Source of the DNA: Candidatus Absconditabacteria bacterium
Lineage (GTDB): Bacteria; Patescibacteriota; Gracilibacteria; Absconditabacterales; Absconditicoccaceae
Assembly: GCA_028693445.1 (NCBI GenBank)
Contig: JAQUVI010000001.1
Span: 372,001-436,000 of the forward strand
Length of the DNA: 64,000 bases
Direction of reading: 5' to 3'
Of this stretch, positions 12,399 to 23,001 are shown in pieces. Position numbers and translations under genes: made by a program. Below the pieces are notes generated by a model. The model was not told the DNA's origin. It ran no database searches and saw only the letters and a program-made list of their open reading frames with translations. Within the stretch, counting starts at the first letter, position 1, and every line of letters begins with the position of its first letter.

Positions 12399-13907
12399 TT
12401 ATTTAACTTCAACCAAAGTTTCTTCTATAATAGTTTTGATTTGTTTTTCTATTTCAGGAGTAAGGTCTCTTTTTTCGATAATTTCATCTGTAAGTGATTT
12501 GAAACTACTATCCATTTTTGAATATAAGTTTTTTTCAAATGCTGCTATTTTATCCAATGCTAAAGTATCCAAAAATCAGTTGATACCAGCATAAATCAAA
12601 ACAACTTGTTTGTAAAAAGGTATAGGACTATTATTAGGTTGTTTCAAAATTTCTACAAGTCTTTTTCCTTTTTCTATTTTTTTCTGAGTACTAGCATCCA
12701 AATCTGAAGCAAACTGAGCAAAACTTGCTAATTCTCTAAAAGTAGCCAATTCAAGTCTAAGTTTTCCAGCAACTTTTTTCATGATTTTTGTTTGTGCTGA
12801 TCAACCTACACGAGAAACAGACAATCCAACATTGATAGCTGGTTTGATACCAGAATTAAATAATTCAGTTTCCAAAAATATTTGTCCATCAGTAATAGAA
12901 ATTACATTTGTAGGAATATATGCAGATACATCAGAATCCATTGTTTCAATAATAGGTAGAGCAGTGATACTTCCTCATCCAAAATCTTCATTTAATCTAG
13001 CGGCTCTTTCCAAAAGTCTTGAATGTAAGTAGAATACATCTCATGGAAACGCCTCTCTTCCTGGAGGTCTTTTCAAAAGAAGTGAAAGTTCTCTATAAGC
13101 AACAGCATGTTTACTAAGGTCATCATATATAATCAAAGTGTCTTTACTTTTTGACATAAAATGTTCCGCCAGAGTACATCCAACATAAGGAGCAATATAT
13201 TGTAAGATTGCAGGATTATTGGCAGTAGAAGCAACAACTATAGTGTATTCCATAGCTCATCTTTCTTGTAATAATTCTACAATTCTTCTGATTTTTGATT
13301 CTTTTTGTCATATAGCAACATAAACACAGATTACATCATTTCCTTTTTGGTTCAATATTGTATCTATAGCTACTGTTGTTTTTCCTGTTTGTCTATCTCA
13401 TATAACAAGTTCTCTTTGTCATCTTCCAATAGGTACCATAGTATCAATTGCTTTTATTCCTGTTTCCAAAGGAACATTAACAGATTTTCTTGTAATTACT
13501 CCAGGAGCAACTTTTTCTATAGGAGCAATTTCTTTTGCTTTTATAACTCATTTACCATCTATTGGATTTCCAAGAGCATCAATAACTCTTCCTACAAAAT
13601 GTTCGCTAACATTGATAGAGAATACTTCTCCAGTAGATTTTACAAGTTGACCTTGTCTAAGTCATTCTCCTTTACCCAAAATCAAAATACCTACCTGATC
13701 TTGCAAAAGATCCAATACAAGTCATTTTGCTCAATTTTCAAACTCTACAATTTCAGAAAACATTGCATCTTCCAAACCAGTTGCCAAAGCTACTCAATCT
13801 TTGATTTCCAAAATTTCTCCTTGTTTGGAAAGTTTTTGGTTGAGATCAGCTTTTTCTATTTGCTGTTCGATTTTTGCAAGTATATCTTGAATGTTTACTT
13901 TGCTCAT
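12399..13907 (-). CDS. atpA: ATP synthase F1 subunit alpha
   Basis: 502 residues. Walker [57 protein letters not shown] and [20 protein letters not shown] are diagnostic of the non-catalytic nucleotide-binding alpha subunit. Gly codons at conserved loops include TGA. Full family length. Start ATG 13905-13907, [13 protein letters not shown]. Confidence 0.97.
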
Positions 13908-13930
13908 AATAAAGAATTAATAAATAAATG

Positions 13931-14380
13931 TTATAAAAGCTTTTGAAGATCTTGATCTATATTTCTTTTGTAATACCATCATTCACCAGATATATAAGCA
14001 CCAAGTTCGAATCAATCTTGTTTTTTAATTTCACAATTTTGAAATTTTGATTTTAGTTTTTCCACAATATCATTTTCTTTTGGATTTTTAATAATATTTA
14101 CAGTAAATGTTGGTATATAATCTTTTGATTGTTTTTTGATTTCAGTAGAAATACTTTTTATAGAAGAAATATCCAATTTGTTATGATGTTTGAGTAGTAT
14201 TATAAATGTATATAATGTCTCATCATTTGCTTTTATGATTTCTAAAATATTAGAATCCAATAATCTCTTTTTGTGTTTTTTCAAAAGTTTGATAAGAATA
14301 TCAAAATAAAGGACCAAATCATTTGATGCAATATCAGCTTCTAGAAATGTTTTTGTTAACGCTTGATTACTTATACGCAT
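13931..14380 (-). CDS. atpH: ATP synthase F1 subunit delta
   Basis: 149 residues, shorter than the usual ~178 of OSCP/delta. The alpha-helical N-terminal domain and the C-terminal signature LGAYISGEGWYYKRNIDQDLQKLL (read in two parts: ELGAYISGEGWYYK, NIDQDLQKL) match the family ending in which delta contacts the b stalk. Position between atpF and atpA agrees. Confidence 0.85.
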
Positions 14381-14401
14381 TCTATTTGTAAAATATTAAA
14401 G

Positions 14402-14872
14402 TTAAATAGCTTCTTTAACAATTTCTTCCAAATATGATTTTTGTAAATCCATATCTTTTTGAAGAAGTTTTTTTACTACTACTTTTGATGTTTTTTTAAC
14501 CGATTCGATAAAATTGTTTTCTAATTCAATAGAAAGAGTTTTTGCCGTATTGTTTGCATCAACAACTATTTTTTCAGCTTTTTTATTGGCTTCCTGCAAT
14601 ATTTCTATTTGCTTTTTCAAGGCTATAGATTCTCATTCAGTGATTATATTTTCCTTTTTTATCAATCAATCAGAAATAATACCTTCAGCTTTTTTTTCTG
14701 CTTCTTCGATTTTTTCTTTGTAAAGTTCATCAGCTTTTTTAATCTTTTCTATAAGCCTTCTTCTTTCTTCTATTTGTTTAGAAATAGGTTTTGCAACAAA
14801 TCTAGAAAATAAGAAAAACATAATACCAAAGTTTATTATTTGCGCTGCTAATGAAGAAAAACTAATTTCCAT
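14402..14872 (-). CDS. atpF: ATP synthase Fo subunit b
   Basis: 156 residues. One N-terminal membrane helix (AAQIINFGIMFFLFSRFVAK) then a long charged coiled coil (KPISKQIEERRRLIEKIKKA...), the classic b-subunit stator. The C-terminus shortens to VKEAI. Start ATG 14870-14872. Confidence 0.93.
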
Positions 14873-14903
14873 GATACATTATAAAATACTAAATATGTGA
14901 TAA

Positions 14904-15356
14904 TTATCCAAGTAATGAAAGAGCAACTACTAATCCATAAATCGCACTTGATTCAACCAAGGCAAGAAACAAGATCATATATGTCATAATTTTACCTTTC
15001 ATTTCTGAATTTCTAAGAATTGCTTCCATAGCACCTGAAACAAGAAGTCATTCTCCAACTCCTGATCAAAAACCAGCAGCACCAACTGCTAATCCAGCAG
15101 CAATAACTCCACCAGGACTAACTGTTGCAGGATCCAATCCCATTATTTGCAATGCAATAATAAGTCCATAGATCGCAGCTGATTCTGTCAAAGCGATACC
15201 AAGGATAGTAAGTACTAGAAATGATCAACTAAGTTCTGGATTCATACCCATAATTTTCAAAGATCTTTGTGCAATAATTCATTCTCAAATACCAACTCCA
15301 AGTCCAGCCAAACCTATAGCCAAACCAGCTCATAAAAATAACGTTGTGTTGTCCAT
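14904..15356 (-). CDS. atpE: ATP synthase Fo subunit c, duplicated (four-helix) form
   Basis: 150 residues, twice the usual ~75-80, with two helical hairpins. Each first helix contains GxGxGEG (GVGIGEGII; GSGVGEGLL) and each second helix contains an ion-site glutamate in the ES..IYGL pattern (LTESAAIYGL; LVESSAIYGL). The glutamate of ES followed by Tyr, together with a second carboxylate in the GEG position, resembles the two-carboxylate Na+ sites of some Na+-translocating F-ATPases. Each protomer thus carries two potential ion sites. Several of the helix-packing glycines are TGA. Confidence 0.93.
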
Positions 15357-15381
15357 AAATATACAATAATAAAATAAAATA

Positions 15382-16263
15382 TTATTCAGATTCTTGTGCT
15401 ATTTTGATAAATATAGCAACCAATAGTGGAAATACAAAAGCTTGAATCAATGCTACCAAAAGTCCTTGAGCATACAAGATAAGTGGCCCCAAAACAGGGA
15501 AGTCTGCGGCAAAAAGATTTTGAAACATCGAATTTACTCATGTAACCAATAGTCAAAGCAAAATTCCTCAAGCAAGCATGTTTCCATACAACCTTGCAGT
15601 AAGTGAAATTACTTTTGCAGCAATTCCAATAATATCAAGTAAACCAACAAATAAAGAAATTGCTATATCAAATGCTTTAACAACTATTTTGATAGGATAA
15701 TAAACTATAGCTTTCATAGTTCATCTTTCTATATCAAGTATTCATTTTCCAGTAATAGGGATATATTCCAATATAAATTTTATAAATCCAGCACGACGAA
15801 ATTGAACATAAAGCATAATAATAATACTTACCAATGCCAATGCAAGATTAAAATTAAAATTTGTTGTAGGAATAACGATAAATTGAGGTAGTGCTTCTAT
15901 ATCAGTAAACATAACTCTAACCAAATCAAGAATATAACTCAATAAATTTGAAAACAAAATAATGAAAAACAGACTTACAACATATACCTTAAACACTTCT
16001 TTTTGAGCTTTACCCAAAATTTCTTCGAAAAACTCATACATATATTCAAATATCAAAGAAAATCAGATTCAAAATTTGGTTTTACGAAAAAATTTAATAG
16101 ACAATACAATGATGATAATCAATCCTATTTGTATCAAAACTCAACGCATAAGAGGAGTCATTGTGGAAATTTCTGTCCACCAAGAAATACTAACAAAAGA
16201 TAATATTTTGTCTAAATATGTTCATATTATTTTGAATATTCAAAGAATTGGCTCGGTAGACAT
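15382..16263 (-). CDS. atpB: ATP synthase Fo subunit a
   Basis: 293-residue polytopic membrane protein. The essential arginine lies in LTARLYGNMLAGG, followed by LFAADFPVLGPLILYAQGLLVALIQ and an FIKIAQESE tail. It forms the half-channels facing the c ring. The first gene of the operon, with a ~95-nt leader carrying a terminator-like hairpin. No atpI is seen upstream. Start ATG 16261-16263, MSTEPILGIF. Confidence 0.95.
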
Positions 16264-16281
16264 AGGCAATACACTCAAAAT

Positions 16282-16317
16282 AAAAAACCCTTTACAGCAA
16301 TAGATTACACAAAGGAT
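16282..16317 (-). promoter_or_regulatory. Terminator-like hairpin in the atp operon leader
   Basis: Read on the minus strand, CCTTT...AAAGG closes a stem-loop (16290-16317) directly followed by G and six T, about 20 nt before the atpB start. It resembles an attenuator. The stem is only 5 bp plus weak extensions, so it may be too weak to act alone. Confidence 0.35.
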
Positions 16318-16357
16318 TTATACAAAGCTCTGTTGAGAGTAGACATCCTATTTATTT

Positions 16358-16387
16358 ATTGTACAAAATCAAGATTATTTTTGTAAA
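16358..16387 (-). promoter_or_regulatory. Candidate promoter of the atp operon
   Basis: Minus strand: TTTACA (16382-16387), 18-nt spacer, TACAAT (16358-16363). It would start transcription near 16351, giving a leader of about 88 nt before atpB. Confidence 0.4.
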
Positions 16388-16466
16388 AATACATAAAAAA
16401 ACAAAACTCTTTGAAAAACACTAAAATATATATAAGTTATTGCTATATTTATTTTGGAAAAATTAT

Positions 16467-17825
16467 ATGAAAACACTTTTTCGATTCAGACAAGATCTAA
16501 GAATACAAGATAATCATTGACTGACAGCTGCGTTAAAAAACAGTAGCCAGATTTTGCCAATTTTTATTATAGATACCAAATTACTTCAAGAATTTCAATG
16601 ATTACAAGATTCAAGGCTTGGTTTTATCAAAGATGCACTTATTAATTTACAACAACAATTACAAACAATCAATCTGAATTTGTTGGTTTTGGTTGGCAAT
16701 CCAGAAGATCTTATTCCTTCACTTGTGCGTGAGTATTCTATTGATCAAGTTTATATAAATAAATCTTATGATAGTTATGGAGTAGGGAGAGATTTAAGAG
16801 TGCGTCTGGCGTTGAGGGAAATGGGCGTGCAAATGCACGTGGAAAATGATTACTTGCTTGTAGCGCCAGAAGTCTTGAAACCCTATCAGATCTTTTCTCC
16901 CTATTCCAAAGCTTGGGAAAAGGTCGTGGAACTAAGATTATACGAATTACCGAGCGACAAAGTCGCCCTCCTTTTCCCAAGTCGCGACATCTCTCAATTC
17001 ACTCAAAAATCACTTGATCAACTTCCATCTTCTCATCCTTATCGAAAATTTCAAGACCCATCCAAAATTCTCAAAAAGTTTGATTTCAAAAATTACGATG
17101 AAAAGAGGAATATGCTAGGAGCTGGCGGGACCAGTAAAATTTCGCCATATCTCAGATTCGGCGTTATCTCCTCCCGCCAGCTCTATCATTTCGCACACCA
17201 ATCAAACAATCAAACCTTTATCAAAGAACTGGCGCGAAGAGAATTCCGATATCAACTTTCTTATCATTTCCCAGAAAGTCTCGTCCAATCCTTCCAAGCA
17301 AAAAGAAGAGATATCCCGCGAGACAACGACAACAAACTTTTCGAGGCTTTTTGCCAAGGAAAAACTTGATATCCAATTATAGATGCCGCGATAAAACAAC
17401 TCAAAACAGAAAACCGAATGCACGGCCGCGCCAGAATGATAGTCGCATCATTTCTGACCAAAGATCTCCTTATCGATCGAAAGCGATGAGAAGAATTTTT
17501 CAAAAAGCACTTGCTAGATTATGACCAAATAGTTAACATCGGAAACCGACAACGATCAGCTTCAGTTGGCGCAGACCCAAGACCACTGAGAATCTTTAGT
17601 CCAATCCTTCAAGCCCAAAGATTTGATCCTGACGCCAAATACATCAAAAAATATTTACCAGAACTCAAAAATATTCCAGCAGAACAGTTGCACGACCCAC
17701 TTACATATTCATTAAAATACATAAAACCAATCGTCGATCATAGACTAGCTACCAAAAGAGCCAAATCCATTTATGATCAAGCCAAAAGTGAATATTATGA
17801 AGAAAATTATTCAGACTTTAATTAA
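16467..17825 (+). CDS. phrB: Deoxyribodipyrimidine photolyase, class I
   Basis: 452 residues, cryptochrome/photolyase family, repairs UV-induced cyclobutane dimers using FAD and light. N-terminal MKTLF-W-FRQDLR, FAD-domain motifs [23 protein letters not shown] and [20 protein letters not shown]. All five family-conserved tryptophans of LFWFRxDLR, LIDWxWGE and NWQWSAS are written CGA (16482, 17478, 17484, 17547, 17553), which strongly supports CGA=Trp; read as Arg the enzyme would lack its electron-transfer Trp. Oriented divergently from the atp operon. Confidence 0.95.
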
Positions 17826-17836
17826 TTTAAAAATCT

Positions 17837-19582
17837 ATGCAATACCTCAAAGTAACCAATCTTACCAAATCATATACGGACAAATCACTCGTTGATCATG
17901 TAGATTTTACGATTACCAAAAATCAGAAGATTGCTTTGATTGCCAAGAATGGAGCGGGGAAAACAACCTTGCTCAAATTATTGATGAAGGAAATCGATCT
18001 GACCGATGGCGAAATAGATCGAAGACAAGATATAAAAATCTGATATTTATGACAAGAGTATAAACTCGACAAACATGTAACGGTTCATGATTTTCTTTTT
18101 GATTTTGATACCAATGCGCATTGGGAACAAGAAGTTGAACTCAATATCAGTGTAGATAAACTGAGAATCAAATCATATCTTGGACAAACTATGGATACCT
18201 TGTCATGAGGGGAAGCGAAGCGTGTGATGTTGGCGAAGGTTTTGGCGGGAAATCCTTCAATGTTGGTACTGGATGAGCCAACGAATCATCTTGATCTCGA
18301 TATGATTGAATGGTTAGAACGATATCTCAAGAAACATCATATCACCTTGTTTATGGTTACCCATGATAGATATTTTTTGGAAAGAGTGTGTACTGATATC
18401 TGGGAGTTGGAAAGAGGAAAAATCCATCAATATAAAGGAAATTATTCCTATTTTTTGGAGAAAAAAGCTATTCGCGAAGAAAACGAAAAGATAGAAATGC
18501 ACAAACTTCACCAGTTGTTCAAAAAAGAACTTGCCTGGATTCGCAGAGCTCCGCAGGGAAGACAAACCAAAGCAAGTTTTAGAGAACAAAGATTTGATCA
18601 GATTGCCGAGAAATTTGGGACCAAAAAAGATCTTTTGAGAACAGAACATGCAAAGCTAGACCTTGAAGTAGAGGAAAGACGTTTGTGAGGCAAAATCTTG
18701 CATATCAAACATATGCAAAAAGCCTTCGGTCCCAAAAAAATCGTCAATGATTTTTCTCATGAATGCAGACACGGAGAACGCATAGGAATTATCGGAAAAA
18801 ATGGAGTCGGAAAATCAACGTTTATCAATATGATTATGGGGCAAGAGTCGCTTGATAAATGACTTATTCAAACAGGGGAGTCTGTAGTTTTTGGCTATTA
18901 TGAACAAAAGCATATTGATTTTCCGTCAGACAAAAGGCTTATCGATATTGTTCCTGACCCAAAATTGCTCGAAAAATTTCTCTTTTTTCCCAAACAACAA
19001 CATCAATTCGCACATAGTTTAAGCTGAGGAGAAAAAAGAAGACTTTATCTCCTTACAATTTTACAAAAAAATCCAAACTTTTTAATTCTGGATGAGCCAA
19101 CCAATGATTTAGATTTGATAACCTTGGGAATACTCGAAGAATTTCTTTTGGCCTACAAATGATGTTTGATCGTAGTTTCTCATGATAGATTTTTTATGGA
19201 TAAAATTGTGGACCATTTATTCGTCTTCGAAGGCGAGGGCGTAATCAATGACTTCCGATGAACCTATTCCGAGTACAAATCCGCCCAAGACCAAAAACTC
19301 AAAAAAGAAAAAACAGAAACGAAAATTGAAAAACAAGAATACAAACCGCAAATCACAGAAAAACCCAAAAAACTTTCCTACATGGAACAACGTGAACTTG
19401 ACCAACTTGCAAAAGACATCCAAACAATGGAGAAAAGAAAAGAGGAAATTCAGATTTTTTTTAATGATCCGAATTGTCCTTTTGATGATATCAAAAAATT
19501 CGGAATTGAGCTTAATGAGTTATTGAAACAATTAGAACTCAAAGAAAATAGGCGGTTTGAGTTGATAGAAAGAGCATGATAA
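17837..19582 (+). CDS. ABC-F family ATPase (Uup-like)
   Basis: 581 residues, two ABC domains in one chain without membrane domains. First: [37 protein letters not shown]. Second: [34 protein letters not shown] charged C-terminal coiled tail ends in the family's RW.ELxE pattern, where the Trp is CGG (19553-19555), my only good CGG=Trp case. ABC-F proteins act on ribosomes in translation rescue or antibiotic protection. Starts 11 nt after phrB, likely cotranscribed. Confidence 0.92.
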
Positions 19583-19598
19583 AAAAGTTTCCATAAAT

Positions 19599-19738
19599 TT
19601 GACAAAATTTAAATTCTGATTATAATATCTATGTTACCTAAGTAACAGATATTTATATCTTTCTAGGAAATTATGTACTAATACAACCATCTTATTTTAT
19701 TATAAAACAGGCTGTGATTATCTAGTCTGTTTTTTTGT
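19599..19738 (+). ncRNA. Candidate small RNA C upstream of the histidine kinase
   Basis: TTGACA (19599-19604), 16-nt spacer, TATAAT (19621-19626). The predicted transcript begins near 19633 with hairpin GTTAC-CTAA-GTAAC, then AGATA-TTTA-TATCT, and ends with AAACAG/CTGTTT plus seven T (19706-19738), about 105 nt in all. No coding potential. It could be an independent sRNA or a terminated leader of the kinase gene starting at 19810. Confidence 0.5.
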
Positions 19739-19809
19739 TTTTAGAAAAAAACTATCTTGACTTTTAAATATATATTGTTAAAAACACAATCCTACAATTT
19801 ATATATGAT

Positions 19810-21084
19810 ATGGTAAATATGGAAGTCAATAAAAAGAATATTTGCGCGGAATGAATGTCTCAGATATTAAAAAAGACCCAAGATAATATCTTTGTTTATG
19901 ATTTAGAAGGTGTTTGTTTGTATACAAATGACCATTTAGCAAATATATTGTGATTCGATCCCGTTGGTAAACATTTGCATGAAATATTTCCTCATAGATC
20001 ACAAGAACATATCAAAATAATTCTATCAGACTATAAAAGAATCCGAGAAACGCAAAAATGAGATATTATTCCTGTTCAAAAAGAAAAAGTAGCTAATGGT
20101 GAAACTCGTGTTTTTTCTGTAACAAGAGAGCCTATTACTTGGATGTGAAATCCCGCTATTGCATGAATTGGTAAAGATATAACTGAATTGTTTTTAGCCA
20201 AAGAAGAAGTAGAAAAAGCCAACGAAGAAATTAAAACGACTAATGAGGAATTATTAGCTATAAATGATGAACTAAATGAAAAAAACAAACAGCTTGAAAT
20301 AGCTAAAAAAGAAGCTGAAAAAGCAAAAGAACAAATGGAAAACTTGATGAGACATATTATTCATGATATCAGAAGTCCTGTTTCTACTGTATTGTGATGT
20401 CTCGATAATGTTTTATATCAAATTAGTTGATTTGATGAATCAAAAAAAGCAAAAATAGAAAAATTTCTAAATATAGCTTTGGTATCTTGAAATTTTTCAT
20501 TGGAACTTGTTAATGAATTATGAAATTATAGTAGAGAAAAAAAAACATGAATAAGAATAGAAAAAAAAGAAATATCATCCCAAGAATATATTGCAAATCT
20601 TAAAGACCAATGGAAAGCCTATCTTGATGAAATGAATAAAAAAAACAAAATAATGTGAGATGGTAATATCAAAAAAATTGAGATTTTATTGGAAAACTCA
20701 GATATTTTGCCGAAAGATATATATATAGATCCACTTCAATTAAATAGAATTTTGACAAATTTAGTAAGTAATGCTATAAAATTTACTGATGAATGATCTG
20801 TTTCTTTGTGTATAGAAAAAATAGAGGAATCAGAAAAAAAATGATGGTATCGTTTTCAAATTATTGATACGTGAATTGGTATAGATCCAAAAAATCACCA
20901 GCTTATTTTTGATGAATTTAAAAAAATAGATTCAGAATATGTTCCTCCTGTAAATTGACGAGGAGTTGGTTTGTCTGTTGTAAAATCTAATGTAGAAGCA
21001 TTATGATGATATATGTTACCTATAAAAAGTGAAATAGGCAAAGGCTCTACATTTTCTTTTGAAATTCCACTTATAAATAATTAA
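19810..21084 (+). CDS. PAS-domain sensor histidine kinase, cytoplasmic
   Basis: 424 residues. Order: PAS-like sensor (about 10-120; NIFVYDLEGVCLYTNDHL...ANILGFDPVGKHL), a coiled coil (EEVEKANEEIKTTNEELLA..., ~135-175), HisKA with the phosphorylated His in RHIIHDIRSPVS, then HATPase with NLVSNAIKFTDEG (N box), DTGIGID (G1) and GRGVGLSVVKS (G2). No membrane segment, so it senses an intracellular signal. No response regulator gene is adjacent. G-box glycines are partly TGA, confirming code use. Confidence 0.9.
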
Positions 21085-21158
21085 GATTAAAATCTCTTGT
21101 CATTTTCTAACCAATCAATAACTATCAATTATAAGCTATTAATTATAAACTATAAAAC

Positions 21159-21746
21159 ATGCAAATCGCCTCAGCTCAATTTATCAAAAGTGCTTCCAAA
21201 TTATCAGAATGTCCTGTTGCTCATTTTCCAGAATTTGCGTTGGTAGGGAGGTCCAACGTGGGAAAGTCTTCATTGATCAATATGCTTACCCAACGCAAAC
21301 AGCTTGCAAAATCTTCTGTAACTCCAGGTAAAACTCAGTTATTGAATTATTTTTTGATAAATGAAAGTCGATATTTGGTAGATCTACCAGGATATGGATA
21401 TGCAAAATATAGCAAAAGCCAAAGAATTGATTGGATGGATACTATGCAAGAATATCTCAACAATAGACCTACACTTAAAACAGTTTTTCTACTGATAGAT
21501 TGATCTATATCAGCTCAAGATATTGATTTTGATTTTATGCAGGTTCTTGCAGAAGACAACATACCATTTGAAATTATTGTGACCAAGACAGATAAAACCA
21601 ATCAAAAAGAATTGCACAAAAATATTACAGCATTTCAAAAAATGTATGATAAGCGTTTTGGTCAAAAGCCAGAATTATTTATGACATCTAGCACCAAAGG
21701 TAGAGGAAAAGATAAAATTCTAGAAAAAATAGAAAAATTTTTATAA
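21159..21746 (+). CDS. engB: Ribosome biogenesis GTPase YihA/YsxC (EngB)
   Basis: 195 residues, circularly complete GTPase needed for large-subunit assembly. G1 GRSNVGKSSLINML, G3 DLPGYGYAK, G4 TKTDK, G5 TSSTKG. The conserved Trp before YLVDLPGYG is CGA (21369-21371), and LLIDGS has Gly as TGA. Its stop lies 2 nt from the end of the convergent large ncRNA copy. Confidence 0.95.
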
Positions 21747-21747
21747 C

Positions 21748-22369
21748 AAAAAAAACCTTAGAAGAATCTTCCAAGGTCCCTTTGAATCTTATCAAAAGAA
21801 CAAGGACAGGTGATGATAAACCAATGTAATACAATACAAGATATAAAATACCAAAGGTAAAATAAATCAAGTACAATAATACAAAACAAAAAATGCACAT
21901 GTCCTATATTGAGCGAGTGCTATTTTTACTATAATATCATTTGGTTTTAACCAACCAAATATTTTACAAAGCAGGCGGTTTAATCTTTAATCTTGTGCCA
22001 GATATCTCTTTTTGCAAAGAAATACAATATTTGTAAGGGGACAAAAATCCCAAATAGCTTGTATATTCAAAACAAGTTTAAACATACAAAGTACCACAAA
22101 GCATAGATTGATAATCCAAACAAACCAAAAGATCAGAATATATTAATCCAAAGATAAACCAAAGGTAAATCTAAAAATCAATACAATCAAACCAAAAGGT
22201 GAGAATAGAAATCAAATAATATAAGCCCTTTTCAAACCAGCTAGCTAGTACAAAAAAGAAATATATTAATATACAAATGATACAAAAACAGTACAGGTCA
22301 ATTTGTTCTATGATAAAGATCCTACACCATCAGACAACAAGGTTTTTACGCCCTTCATCTTTTGATGAC
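21748..22369 (-). ncRNA. Large structured ncRNA, copy 1 (undescribed family)
   Basis: About 620 nt without a usable ORF. Minus-strand promoter TTGACA (22399-22404), 17-nt spacer, TATACT (22376-22381). The RNA starts near 22369 with hairpin CATC-AAAA-GATG. An early segment (22303-22320) pairs with a late one (21786-21803) to close the molecule in a ~16-bp helix. A conserved core with loop word GATTAAAGAT lies around 21975-22040. It ends at terminator ACCTTGGAAGA/TCTTCTAAGGT plus eight T (21747-21777). Promoter, 5' hairpin, closing helix, core and terminator all recur in the plus-strand copy at 39145-39791, while the T-rich filler between them has diverged. No known RNA class recognised. Confidence 0.75.
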
Positions 22370-22375
22370 AATATA

Positions 22376-22404
22376 AGTATACAGGAAAATGTTTTATTTG
22401 TCAA
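22376..22404 (-). promoter_or_regulatory. Promoter of ncRNA copy 1
   Basis: Minus strand TTGACA-N17-TATACT, a near-consensus sigma70 promoter. The same boxes and flanking bases (AAATTTGACAAATAAA and TATACTTATA) precede copy 2. Confidence 0.75.
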
Positions 22405-22736
22405 ATTTTTGATGACTTTTTTTGGTCTTTTTTGATATTAGGCTTTTGAAGCTGATTTTGTTTGGGTATTTTTATGCTTTTTTTATGGGTTTTGTAAAGA
22501 AAAATGATTTTTTATTGTAATAATTATATATTTTTTTTATTTAGAATTCTAGATTTTTGAAAAACAACTTAGTTTGTATAAATAATAAATAGAAAATTGC
22601 TAATTTGTGCTATAAGTAACAGAAAAATAAAAAATTGTCAACACGTAATGAATAAAAAACATTCGATTTTTTGTTTTTTTTGAAATAAAATATAAAATCT
22701 GGATACATAAAGATTTTTTGTTTTTTTACTTAAAAC
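22405..22736. other. Non-coding interval upstream of the small membrane protein
   Basis: About 330 nt of very AT-rich sequence between the divergent ncRNA promoter and the gene at 22737. I see no ORF with recognisable features, no repeat and no stable hairpin. Confidence 0.4.
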
Positions 22737-22976
22737 ATGATTAAAAGCATCAATATGTGGTTTAAAAACACATTTAAACTAAAAGGTAAAAAATCAAATA
22801 TACATACTTTGGTAATAGCTATTGCTATTGTTATGATTTGGAGAGGTGTCCGAGGCATCTTAGATAAATTCTTATTCCCAAATCATGAATTGTTAAGTTA
22901 TATTGTTGGGGCTATAATATGAATTATCATCATCTATATTGATGATAAAAAAATAGATGAACTCTGACATCATTAA
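22737..22976 (+). CDS. Small two-helix membrane protein
   Basis: 79 residues. Basic N-terminus, first helix NIHTLVIAIAIVMIWRG, then V-W-GILDKFLFPNHELLS, second helix YIVGAIIGIIIIYI, and an acidic-basic tail. It fits a common small family with a WRGxWxLLDxxLFP motif in CPR and other bacteria, as I recall it. The second Trp of that motif is CGA (22851-22853). Function unknown. Followed by the CBS protein after 25 nt. Confidence 0.65.
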
Positions 22977-23001
22977 TTTTAATTCTTAAATCTTACAAAC
23001 T

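Noticed and set aside
16467-17825. Photolyase apparently having lost its electron-transfer tryptophans (Trp to Arg)
   Set aside because: All five changed sites are CGA and the same substitution appears at invariant Trp of unrelated proteins, so recoding explains it better than a dead enzyme.
21688-21900. 70-codon minus-strand ORF rich in Phe/Leu over engB/ncRNA
   Set aside because: Antisense reading of the ncRNA terminator region and engB; no start context or family.
21748-22369. Large ncRNA as RNase P RNA, 6S RNA or a self-splicing intron
   Set aside because: No P4-type RNase P core, no 6S long open bubble, no intron P7 or domain V motif, and it has its own promoter and terminator.
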